Below, piece by piece: positions 18,684 to 26,548 of a DNA stretch of 64,000 bases. This DNA is from Pararhizobium sp. A13 (GTDB lineage: Bacteria; Pseudomonadota; Alphaproteobacteria; Rhizobiales; Rhizobiaceae). The DNA is taken from positions 186,001 through 250,000 of the forward strand of contig NZ_CP149512.1 of NCBI RefSeq assembly GCF_040126305.1, read 5' to 3'. Each line of letters starts with the position of its first letter. Position 1 is the stretch's first letter. A program made the translations under genes and the position numbers. The notes beneath the pieces were generated by a model that had not been told where the DNA came from, searched no databases, and saw only the letters and a program-made list of their open reading frames with translations.

Positions 18684-20119
18684 TGCTTGGCCCCCGACTT
18701 TCGCACAGGCTTGCCGGCTTCTTTGCCAGGCAGCGGGTTCTGACTGGTTCTGGCACGCACGGCTGACAGAAACGACGCGTAGCTCCATGTCAGATTGCGC
18801 ACACTCTTTTCGTAGCCGGACGTACCGTCAAACTGCTCGCTGAGTTCGTAATGATCGCTGTGATAGATCACCGCACGCAGCATGGCGTCGCCAGCGCTTC
18901 GCAAGGCCGCGGCCGCATCGCCAGCGGATGTGGCGCTCGTCACGCCGACCTGCGCGAAAAAGTCTTGAGACAGGCTATCGAACGGAACGGTTCGCGCCTG
19001 ATCGATATCGTTGGCGAGCCGATAGTAAAGTTCCGCGAAGTTGCACGTGCACAATGCCCAGGGATGCCCGCCGCGCACCGGATGGGTAACGTCGCCGTCA
19101 TAGACGTCGCCAGGGTAGCGGCCCATCAAGGGGCCGATCCCGCGTGTCTGGTCTGCTGCATTGATCGGATAGAACACCGGCGAGCCTGGCTCGGCCCACT
19201 GCCCGCGCAGGCGGGCTGCGGTTGCGAGCAACTTGGTGTCGGTTGCAGGTACCGCGCCGTAGATGCTGGCCGACACAATGTCGATGTTCGGATCGTAGCC
19301 AAACTCGGCGGGGACGACGGAGATGCCAGGCCCGGCGCCCGGTGCCAGCATCGTCACGTAACAGGAACCGTTCCAGTGGTCCTGAAGGGCGTTCTCGAGC
19401 CAGGCAATTGCCGCCGTTGTCTCAGGGGGCACGACAATGCCATAGACGTTGGCGTCGACTTCCCGGAAACAGCGCAGCTGGACCGAGCGCGCGAAGAAGG
19501 AAAGGCCTTCATGTTCCTCCCACAGATTGGTGGTGGGCTGCTGGTAGACGCCAACGAGATAGGTCACGTTTGTTTCGATGACCTGCTTGGCAATGGCCTG
19601 GGTTGCCGCGTCCAACTGCGGAAAAGCCCGCAGGAGAGCGATGGTCTGAATGGCCGGCCCATCATTCTGCTCGGTCCAGGGGCGCGATTGCCCGGCGACG
19701 GTAAAGCATGCATGCCCGAGGGTGGGATGGGCATTTGTTTGACAGAGCTGTGCGAAGGTGACGTAGTCAGTCAGCATCGGGACGCCGCCGCCAGACGCTG
19801 CGGGCAGGCGGGCGGCCGCGATCTCAATGGCAGTGATCGCCGCGTCGCGAACCCAGTTGAAGACATAGTCCTGGTCCACGCCCGGCGTATTGGCGGGGAA
19901 GGACGGGGCGGCGATGACGCATCCCGGAGCGGAATACTGTCCAGGATCGACCGGATCCTCGATGACATAGCCGTCGCTGGTGACGTTGCGCAGTATCAGC
20001 AGCAGCAGGTAGTTGGCGAGCGCCGGCAGGTCGGTTTGCTGGTAGGCCGGCTTCGGATGTTGCCGGCCCAGGGCAAGCGGAAGCGCCGCCCGAACGTGGG
20101 TGGTGTCGGTCTTGTTCAT
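18680..20119 (-). CDS. Glycoside hydrolase family 15 (glucoamylase-like) protein
   Basis: 479 residues, (alpha/alpha)6-barrel glucoamylase fold. Motifs in order: YVFNWVRDAA (85-94), EQNDGPAIQT (150-159), NLWEEHEGLSFF with the presumed catalytic acid Glu201, GGHPWALCTCNFAELYYRL (350-368) and YELSEQFD with the presumed base Glu428, which match the fungal-type GH15 pattern. The expected activity is release of beta-glucose from alpha-glucan ends. There is no signal peptide, so either it acts on imported oligosaccharides or leaves the cell by another route. Start is the ATG at 20119 with GGAG 7 nt upstream; a TTG 12 bases earlier is less likely. Its stop overlaps the next start. Second gene of the cluster, suggesting it feeds glucose or glucosides to the dehydrogenases. 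Confidence 0.85.
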   Translation of the reverse strand: MNKTDTTHVRAALPLALGRQHPKPAYQQTDLPALANYLLLLILRNVTSDGYVIEDPVDPGQYSAPGCVIAAPSFPANTPGVDQDYVFNWVRDAAITAIEIAAARLPAASGGGVPMLTDYVTFAQLCQTNAHPTLGHACFTVAGQSRPWTEQNDGPAIQTIALLRAFPQLDAATQAIAKQVIETNVTYLVGVYQQPTTNLWEEHEGLSFFARSVQLRCFREVDANVYGIVVPPETTAAIAWLENALQDHWNGSCYVTMLAPGAGPGISVVPAEFGYDPNIDIVSASIYGAVPATDTKLLATAARLRGQWAEPGSPVFYPINAADQTRGIGPLMGRYPGDVYDGDVTHPVRGGHPWALCTCNFAELYYRLANDIDQARTVPFDSLSQDFFAQVGVTSATSAGDAAAALRSAGDAMLRAVIYHSDHYELSEQFDGTSGYEKSVRNLTWSYASFLSAVRARTSQNPLPGKEAGKPVRKSGAKQ

Positions 20120-20172
20120 CTTTCGCTCCAAATGCGTGAATGAGGCGCAACCGCGCCGGATAATTGGAAATG

Positions 20173-20610
20173 TCAGGCGCCAGCCGGACCCTTGTCTCGG
20201 ATCCAGGAAATTTCGTTCACGACGGTAACGCCGCCGGTTTCGGTGGGTGGCGTACGCAGCACCAGCTCGTCACCATTGAGCTCGTATGGGCGCACCTGCT
20301 CGGTGCGCGACCAGTTGGGAAATGAACTGCCTTCGATGCTGTGTATGATCTCGCCGTCAGTAACCTTGTAGCTGCCGAAATAGGCGAGAAAGGTAGAGTA
20401 GGCAGCCGCGCGCTCTTCGGCGCTTCCACCGAGCGGATCGCTGGTTTCAACGGGCGAACGATCCGCGGCCGTCATCTGCACGATCATGCGGCCGTTCGAC
20501 GTGTAGACAAGTAAACCGGATGCTTTTTCACCAAGCGGGTAGACGACGCCCCCCTCGCTCGTTTTCCTTCGCCACGCCAACAAGCGCCACGACCCTTGAA
20601 CATGATTCAT
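20173..20610 (-). CDS. Lipocalin-like domain protein
   Basis: 145 residues. N-terminal GSWRLLAWRRKTSEGG and the later GLLVYTSNGRMIVQMTAADR match the lipocalin-like domain (PF13924 type), followed by SYKVTDGEIIHSIEGS and a C-terminal strand region. These are small single-domain beta-barrels, commonly found beside redox or secondary-metabolism genes, that may bind a small ligand. No signal peptide. First gene of the minus-strand cluster, 53 bp before the GH15 gene and about 48 bp after a good promoter-like sequence. Ligand unknown. Confidence 0.75.
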   Translation of the reverse strand: MNHVQGSWRLLAWRRKTSEGGVVYPLGEKASGLLVYTSNGRMIVQMTAADRSPVETSDPLGGSAEERAAAYSTFLAYFGSYKVTDGEIIHSIEGSSFPNWSRTEQVRPYELNGDELVLRTPPTETGGVTVVNEISWIRDKGPAGA

Positions 20611-21352
20611 GGTTCGCCCCTGTACTCGCTCAGGAAGTAAAGATTAAATTTGTCTCTACTCTAGGTAACAAAACGGCGGACGTCAATCCTGAGGGAACAG
20701 AAAGGTAAAAACTACTTTACATTGTATTCCGGTGGTGGATGACCGGCAAAACCGCATGATCGGCAGGAGCGATATGCCGTCCGAGAAGTCCCCTGCCCGG
20801 CTGATCGATGAGCCGGCGCGTCGGAAGCCTAATTGCCCGGCCTAAAAGGATGTTCCCGCACCGGAATCGGCCCGCAGGAGAGGGGCAGGCATCGCCTATG
20901 GAGGGCCGTTTCCCGTAGATTGCGGCCCCACAAGGGTCGCGAAGTCGATCGATCTCGATCGTTCACAGTCCTGAACCGCTCTGCCCGGCGCGCCAAAGTG
21001 GCACGTCGCGGCCGAGTTGCGCTGGCAGCTCAATCGCTGGGAAACGTCGCAGCGCCGGAGCGTTTGCGCAATCTGTCTCATTTCGGTGTCACGAGGCAAA
21101 TGAGCTGACGTCCGACAGCCCATACAGCATTCCTGTAGGTTTGCACCGAGGGGTAAGTCTTTCGGCTGAGTGCGTTCGAAACGTTCCGCATGAATTGGGA
21201 GGCGTGGACAAGCAACGAAGCCTTGAACAAAATGGGTTCGCGGTAAACATCGTCGGTGGTTTCGCCAGGTGCAGGCAGCGGAGTGCACCGCGGTGACTTC
21301 TAGGCTCTTTTGAGTTCTTGCAGCATTGCGAGGAGGAATAGAGGAGGAGGAG
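20611..21352. other. Divergent intergenic region of about 740 bp
   Basis: Separates the minus-strand dehydrogenase cluster from the plus-strand RTX gene. It holds the promoter-like sequence near 20670 and no frame with a recognisable domain. The several open frames found here are arginine- or serine-rich and without RBS. Regulatory sequence for the RTX gene is presumably in the last 200 bp. Confidence 0.5.
20658..20686 (-). promoter_or_regulatory. Candidate sigma70-type promoter of the dehydrogenase cluster
   Basis: On the minus strand TTGACG (20686-20681), a 17-nt spacer, then TAGAGT (20663-20658), about 48 bp before the first ATG. A 5-bp inverted repeat GTAAA-N6-TTTAC at 20705-20720 just upstream of the -35 could be a regulator site. 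Confidence 0.5.
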
Positions 21353-22957
21353 ATGACGATTTTCGGCGAAACGAAAAGTCACGCTGCGCTATGGGCAACG
21401 AGCACCAACCAGCGCATTATCGAGTGGCTTTCCTTCATTGATCCAATTGGCGAAACGATTTTTGGCACTGAGAACAGCGACACTCTCAGCGTACAGGCCG
21501 ACGGCGCCATCGTCTTCGGGCTTGATGGTGATGATGATCTGAGCAGCGCGTTCAATCGAACGGCACTGATCGGTGGCAGAGGCCATGATACTCTGACCAC
21601 CGAAGCCATCGTCCCATTACAAGGCAGCGAGCCGGTTCATGGGCTGGCAATCCAGGGCGGCGGCGCGGGCAACGATACACTGGATGCGACAGTGACGCTT
21701 CAGGGCGGAGACGTGACGGTTCAGGACAGACAATTGCGCGCAGAGGTTTTGCTTGACGGCGGCAGCGGCAACGACGTCATCAACGCCGTGGCGAATGTGG
21801 TGCTGCCGGTATTTGGCGATGTGACCGTAAAAACTCACATTCTCGGTGGCGCCGGCAACGACATCATTGATGCCGTCGCGGACGCTCGAGGTACGCTGAA
21901 CCGCAACTTTGCCGTGAATTGCGTCGATGGCGGTTCCGGAGATGACAACCTCACAGCTCAAGCTGAAACAGACTTCAATGGATTCAGCGGTACAGCCATC
22001 AACATTCTCAAGGGTGGGTGCGGTAACGATGTCTTGGATGCCTCGGCCAGAGGGGTGTCCAATGCCACCGAGCTGGTGTCGAATTCCCTTCAGGGCGGCC
22101 GAGGCAATGACGTGCTGCACGCTTTCAATCAGACAGATTCCAACTCGCGGGCACCCGTCGGAATCAACAGGCTTTGGGGCAATGAGGGTGATGACGTCCT
22201 GGCGGCAACCCATTCCACCGATGGCGAGAACACTATCACGGATGTCACCAACCGCCTGGATGGCGGCAAAGGCGACGACAGGCTCACAGCGGATTCCACT
22301 GCGCTTGGCGGTCTTGTGTCGGCCCTAAACCAGTTGAAGGGAGGCGCCGGAAACGACATCCTGTCGGCGAACCTTGAGGCCGACGCGCATGGCGGGCCGA
22401 GTCTGCCCGACCTTAATTTGTACGACGTTGCGAATGCCCTGAACGGAGGAGCCGGCCGCGATCATCTCGAGGCCTTTCTCTCGGTAACAGCCGCGGCCTT
22501 TGTGACAGATGATTCCCGGGCGGAGAACCGGCTGAACGGCGGCTGCGGCAATGACACGCTTTCGGCGACAGTTGCGACCGGCTCGGTTGGAGCGAGCTTT
22601 CTGAAGGGCGACTCGGGGAATGATCAGCTCACCGTATTCGGCGGTTCGGGAAATGTCCTCAATGGGGGAAATGGAAAGGATACGCTGACTGGCGGCATCG
22701 GGGACGACCACCTGATTGGGGGAAACGGTGCCGACAGGTTCGTGTTCGCTCCTCAGAACGGGCACGACACGCTCGATTTCGAGGTAGATCGGGACACAAT
22801 CGACCTGACCGCCTTTGCCGCAAATGGCATCCACGGTTTCGCCGACTTGAACATCGAGGTGACCGGCGGCAGCAGCATCGTTCATTTTGATCTCAATAAC
22901 GATCTCACGGTCGTCGGTGTGGCGAACTTGAGCGCAAGCGATTTCCTGTTCGCGTGA
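21353..22957 (+). CDS. RTX calcium-binding repeat protein, probably type I-secreted
   Basis: 534 residues. ATG at 21353 is preceded by AGGAGGAGG; an in-frame TTG further upstream is less likely. From about residue 45 to 465 there are many glycine/aspartate-rich motifs (GGAGNDTLD, GGSGNDVIN, GGKGDDRL, GGCGNDTLS) separated by 30-50-residue spacers, so the RTX beta-roll is interrupted rather than continuous. Two or three consecutive nonapeptides occur near the end (GGNGKDTLTGGIGDDHLIGG). The C-terminus (GADRFVF ... DTIDLTAF ... SASDFLFA) is typical of type I secretion substrates. No catalytic domain is visible. It is transcribed away from the dehydrogenase cluster; a matrix or adhesion role is likely. 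Confidence 0.85.
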   Translation: MTIFGETKSHAALWATSTNQRIIEWLSFIDPIGETIFGTENSDTLSVQADGAIVFGLDGDDDLSSAFNRTALIGGRGHDTLTTEAIVPLQGSEPVHGLAIQGGGAGNDTLDATVTLQGGDVTVQDRQLRAEVLLDGGSGNDVINAVANVVLPVFGDVTVKTHILGGAGNDIIDAVADARGTLNRNFAVNCVDGGSGDDNLTAQAETDFNGFSGTAINILKGGCGNDVLDASARGVSNATELVSNSLQGGRGNDVLHAFNQTDSNSRAPVGINRLWGNEGDDVLAATHSTDGENTITDVTNRLDGGKGDDRLTADSTALGGLVSALNQLKGGAGNDILSANLEADAHGGPSLPDLNLYDVANALNGGAGRDHLEAFLSVTAAAFVTDDSRAENRLNGGCGNDTLSATVATGSVGASFLKGDSGNDQLTVFGGSGNVLNGGNGKDTLTGGIGDDHLIGGNGADRFVFAPQNGHDTLDFEVDRDTIDLTAFAANGIHGFADLNIEVTGGSSIVHFDLNNDLTVVGVANLSASDFLFA

Positions 22958-23070
22958 CTGCGCATCACCAATGCACGATCACTACCGGGTCGGCCGCCGG
23001 CCCGGTGAGCGAGGCCCGCGATCGCATGCCCGTTGTTCTCGACATCGTATAGCACGATGCATGGCTCGAT

Positions 23071-23100
23071 CCGGCGACCAACCGACCAACCGGTCGCCGG
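23071..23100. terminator. Hairpin between convergent genes
   Basis: CCGGCGACC (23071-23079) pairs perfectly with GGTCGCCGG (23092-23100) around a 12-base loop. It lies between the RTX gene and the convergent deacetylase-like gene and could serve both as terminator, although no long T-run follows. A second hairpin, CCGGGTCGG/CCGGCCCGG with one mismatch, is at 22985-23005. Confidence 0.4.
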
Positions 23101-23133
23101 TCTTGAAACATCGTGAAAGGCAGCCGACGATAA

Positions 23134-25323
23134 TCAGCGGGCGTGACTTGCATGGGTGATTTCGCGCCGGCCATAGGTCACGCGATATCCGCCGGTCTCG
23201 ACAGGAAACATGGCGTAGGCGATCCCTTTGATGGTCTCGATCGCGTAGTCCACGGGCAACCCGTCGCGGCTGATTGCGAATACCTCTTTGCCATCAGTTC
23301 GCGCCGGGACCATTCCGCTAAGCATTGTTCCGGTTCGTCTGTCGGCGAATGCCTCGAAAGTGAGGGCGGTGCCGCTCCATGCGATCTGCGCGAAATGCGA
23401 GTTGTTGCGACCGTCGGTCCAATCCAGCAATTGCTGCACCGAGACTAGTGGCACGCCGCGGGCTTTCGCCGCGGTGGACAACTGCCTGTCGAAACCGTCG
23501 CTGAAGTCGTAGTGCGTCCCGAACGCGCCATAATAACCCTGAGGCCCCAGCGCCCGGTCGAGTTGGGTTTCGATGGCTGACGGAAAGCGCATTCCGCTCT
23601 CGTTCACCAGATGCGACGCCACCTGGTAGACGTCGATCATGCTCCCATCGACATCGGCAAACCGCATCGGCAGACCGGAGCCGGTCATGAAACCGGGACG
23701 GCCTTTTATCCAGAAGGGCGGCCAATAGTAGTAGCTAAGGTCCATGCGGACCCCATAACGCGCCTCCACTTTCGGTGTCGACGCCCAGTCGCTCCACGCG
23801 ACACAATGCGTACGGCTTCCCGCCTGCGGAGGCAAGTCAGAATACTTGATGCGGAATTCGTAAAGGTCGCGACTGAACATCCTCGCGAAGTCCATCGGCA
23901 GTAGATTGTTGCAACCCCTGTTGACATGAACGCCGATGTCAAAACCCTCTGCGGCGTAAGCGCTGGCCTCCCTGGGCGACAAACCGCCATTCGTGTAAAT
24001 CCACGCGGTGGCGCGGTAACATTCCCACTCGGCGATCGAGCACCCCTCGGGCTCGGCGGCCTTGAGCCGATCGAATGAATCCTCGGTCCCGCTTCGGGTC
24101 CCGTGATCGTCGCCCGCCATCACCAGGACTGCCTTATACCGCTTGGGAAAGTACCACAGTCTCGGCAGCGGTGCCTTACCTTCGAGCATGAAATTCATCA
24201 GGCTGACGAGCAGTCGCTGCTGCTCGTCAGCCACTGGGATCGCGATCCGATCGAAATCGTTCCAGTCGGATTGCTTGTCGCCTTTCCTGGCGCCGAAGAA
24301 CAGATCGTTGGTCCGGATGACGGAATTGCCGTCACGCTCGTCGCCGGCCCAAGCAGGATTGCCCTGACGCGTGTAGATGACAGACCGGGCGAGATCGTAG
24401 GTGAACGCCGCCGCCTGGCCTCCTGCTTTGCCAACGGTGCGCACCGTGGTGGCCGGGTTCGGCGTGGCGTTCGAAGAGTTGCTGTAGAGCCGGGCGATTT
24501 CGGTCGTGCCTTCTGCCAACGCGTATAGATCGGCCGCGCCATGATACTGGATTGTCTCGCCGGCAATGCCGTGTCCAGGAGCGGTTGCCGTGTCGATCAG
24601 CAGATAACCTTCGTTCAGCGATGCGGCTTGGTCCTCCAACCCCAGCAGACCGGCCAGCTTCTTGTCTGGACGCATGGCGATCAGATCGCCGCCTGTGTCG
24701 ACCCATCTCGAAAACATCTCCGCTTGCGCCTCGCTCAGCGGCATTTCCCCCAGCAGGGCCAAGTTGAACCGGTCGAGCAGTTCCGCGGTAACGTGCGAAA
24801 GGTCGACGCTTTCGAACGAACCTATGCCTTCGGCCCGCAGAATCTCGCTGTAATATTTGCTGAAGGGCAAAGTCCCTGAGGTAACGATCAGGACAGGCCC
24901 GCCAAAACCGTGCTCAAGATCGCGCCGCGTCGTGAACGACCAGCTGTGGCCGGTCGCCAGCGCGTTGCCGGCCCTGTCCCGAGCGCCTGGAGCAATGCTG
25001 ACCGTATACGTCGTAGCGCTCGTCAGTGGCGTGGCCGGCGCAAGCACTACGGAGCGGGTCCACCTGTCGTACAAGACGCCGGCGTCGACCGGCACGCCCG
25101 CCGCTGAGAGCCGGAACGAGTTGGCGCCGATGGAGGCGGGATCGATGTCTTCGCTAAAAGTCACCATGATCACGGCCCCGAGATCTACATCCACTGCGTC
25201 CGGCGAGGGTGCAACCCAGGACACAGACGGAGATCTATGGTCCCGCAAGGCGAGCGCAGCTAAACCCGTCGCCGCCAGCATTGCCGCGGCAATCAGTATC
25301 AGGCGCTTGCTGTCTCTCGCCAT
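23134..25323 (-). CDS. Membrane-anchored Ig-like / polysaccharide deacetylase-like protein
   Basis: 729 residues. The ATG at 25323 has GGAGCGGTAAGA in front. An N-terminal hydrophobic segment (about residues 8-26) anchors or exports the protein. Residues about 33-135 form a bacterial Ig-like domain (Big_5/SbsA type: PSPDAVDVDLGAVIMVTFSE and later TTYTVSIAPGARDRAGN). The rest is a long periplasmic part. A segment beginning VLVMAGDDHGTRSGTEDSF and later GFDIGVHVNRGC recalls the metal-binding and catalytic blocks of the NodB/polysaccharide deacetylase fold, but not all motifs are classical. Possible role in processing exopolysaccharide or cell-surface glycans. Convergent with the RTX gene; otherwise alone. 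Confidence 0.6.
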   Translation of the reverse strand: MARDSKRLILIAAAMLAATGLAALALRDHRSPSVSWVAPSPDAVDVDLGAVIMVTFSEDIDPASIGANSFRLSAAGVPVDAGVLYDRWTRSVVLAPATPLTSATTYTVSIAPGARDRAGNALATGHSWSFTTRRDLEHGFGGPVLIVTSGTLPFSKYYSEILRAEGIGSFESVDLSHVTAELLDRFNLALLGEMPLSEAQAEMFSRWVDTGGDLIAMRPDKKLAGLLGLEDQAASLNEGYLLIDTATAPGHGIAGETIQYHGAADLYALAEGTTEIARLYSNSSNATPNPATTVRTVGKAGGQAAAFTYDLARSVIYTRQGNPAWAGDERDGNSVIRTNDLFFGARKGDKQSDWNDFDRIAIPVADEQQRLLVSLMNFMLEGKAPLPRLWYFPKRYKAVLVMAGDDHGTRSGTEDSFDRLKAAEPEGCSIAEWECYRATAWIYTNGGLSPREASAYAAEGFDIGVHVNRGCNNLLPMDFARMFSRDLYEFRIKYSDLPPQAGSRTHCVAWSDWASTPKVEARYGVRMDLSYYYWPPFWIKGRPGFMTGSGLPMRFADVDGSMIDVYQVASHLVNESGMRFPSAIETQLDRALGPQGYYGAFGTHYDFSDGFDRQLSTAAKARGVPLVSVQQLLDWTDGRNNSHFAQIAWSGTALTFEAFADRRTGTMLSGMVPARTDGKEVFAISRDGLPVDYAIETIKGIAYAMFPVETGGYRVTYGRREITHASHAR

Positions 25324-25651
25324 TCTTACCGCTCCCTCTCCTTCCTCGTAATGAGAACGGGCATCATTGGTTCCGCAAGCAACAGCTAATTGAACAACTA
25401 GACCAAGTGGTGGCGGCGCGCGGATGATGTCCGCAAAGACAATGCGTCCGGTGCTATTGATCAATGTGCCGTTGCAACACGCCTCCAGTGCCGCTGCAGC
25501 GAACCGGTTCTCCGGATCAGCCGACGTTAACGCGACGGTCGGAGCCGAAAGCGGAACCCTGGGAGGGCGACTGGCGCTCGCGACGGGCTCGTGAGAAGGT
25601 TAGGCAAGGATGGCCCATGTTCTGCCAACTCAACCGCCGAGGAGGTTCCCC

Positions 25652-26326
25652 ATGCCTGCAGTGTCGGACCTGAGCTACGATGCCTGGCTGGAGCACGCAT
25701 TCAGCCCCCCGGTCCGGCTGCACGGCTACCCCTGGTTCTTCGATGAGGACCCTCCTTGGTGGGATCCCCAGCCGCCTGTCGCCATGGATTACTTCACGAG
25801 GCTTTTTTCGACGACCGAACGGTCGCTCGCCGGCTTTTCCGACGCGCAGATCGCACAGGGGTTCACCTATCTGTTGAGCACGAGCGCGTCCGGCGACAAC
25901 GGGTGGTTCTACAGCACTTCCACGCCCACAGGGGCGCGCCTGCGCTGCGTCGAGACGATCGAGAAACTCTTCGCCGACCTGTTCGCCCCGCGCTGCGCCA
26001 CTGTGTTGGGTCACATCGACGAACCCGGCGCGGGTCCCTTGAACAGCGTCTGCTACATGTGGTGGGACGAATTTCCGTGCGTGGCCCTCCCGAACGATCC
26101 GGATTGCGACCTGCTGCATAGGGCTGCGATCGATGTCATGCGTCGAACGCTAAGGCTCGACTCAATTGCCTGCCAGGAGGCAGCACTGCATGGCCTCGGC
26201 CATTGGGCGCGGTACCGGCCGAACGACGTTGCCGCGGCCGTCGATGAGTTCCTCGGCGACAGCCGCGACAGGCGAGGAGAGCTTGTCTCCTATGCCCAAT
26301 CCGCGAGGTGCGGCTGTGTCCTCTGA
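25652..26326 (+). CDS. Hypothetical tryptophan-rich protein
   Basis: 224 residues, not recognised. Start ATG has GAGGAGG 6 nt upstream. The N-terminal part is aromatic (GYPWFFDEDPPWWDPQPP), the middle has YMWWDEFPC, and the C-terminal part has a helical block with ACQEAALHGLGHWARY, reminiscent of HEAT-like helices, ending in a cysteine pair CGC. No signal peptide or membrane segment. It stands alone between the deacetylase-like gene and a diguanylate cyclase transcribed toward it. Good codon pattern and RBS make it a likely real gene. Confidence 0.6.
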   Translation: MPAVSDLSYDAWLEHAFSPPVRLHGYPWFFDEDPPWWDPQPPVAMDYFTRLFSTTERSLAGFSDAQIAQGFTYLLSTSASGDNGWFYSTSTPTGARLRCVETIEKLFADLFAPRCATVLGHIDEPGAGPLNSVCYMWWDEFPCVALPNDPDCDLLHRAAIDVMRRTLRLDSIACQEAALHGLGHWARYRPNDVAAAVDEFLGDSRDRRGELVSYAQSARCGCVL

Positions 26327-26548
26327 GGCGTTGTGGCACCGCCCTTTTAGGCTGACTTTGACTCGTCTTAAGAGCAATTCTTGGTGTAGCTTGTCGGAGA
26401 TCTTGGTGCGGCTGAGGCGACCAATCAATTTCGGAAAGCAGCATATTAGTCGGCATCGTCGCAGACGACGTGGAGCGTGGAATACAATTCGCCTTTGGTT
26501 CGCCTGTCCGCAGAACCAATTCGTGGCAGGCCATATCGGGCATTCGTA

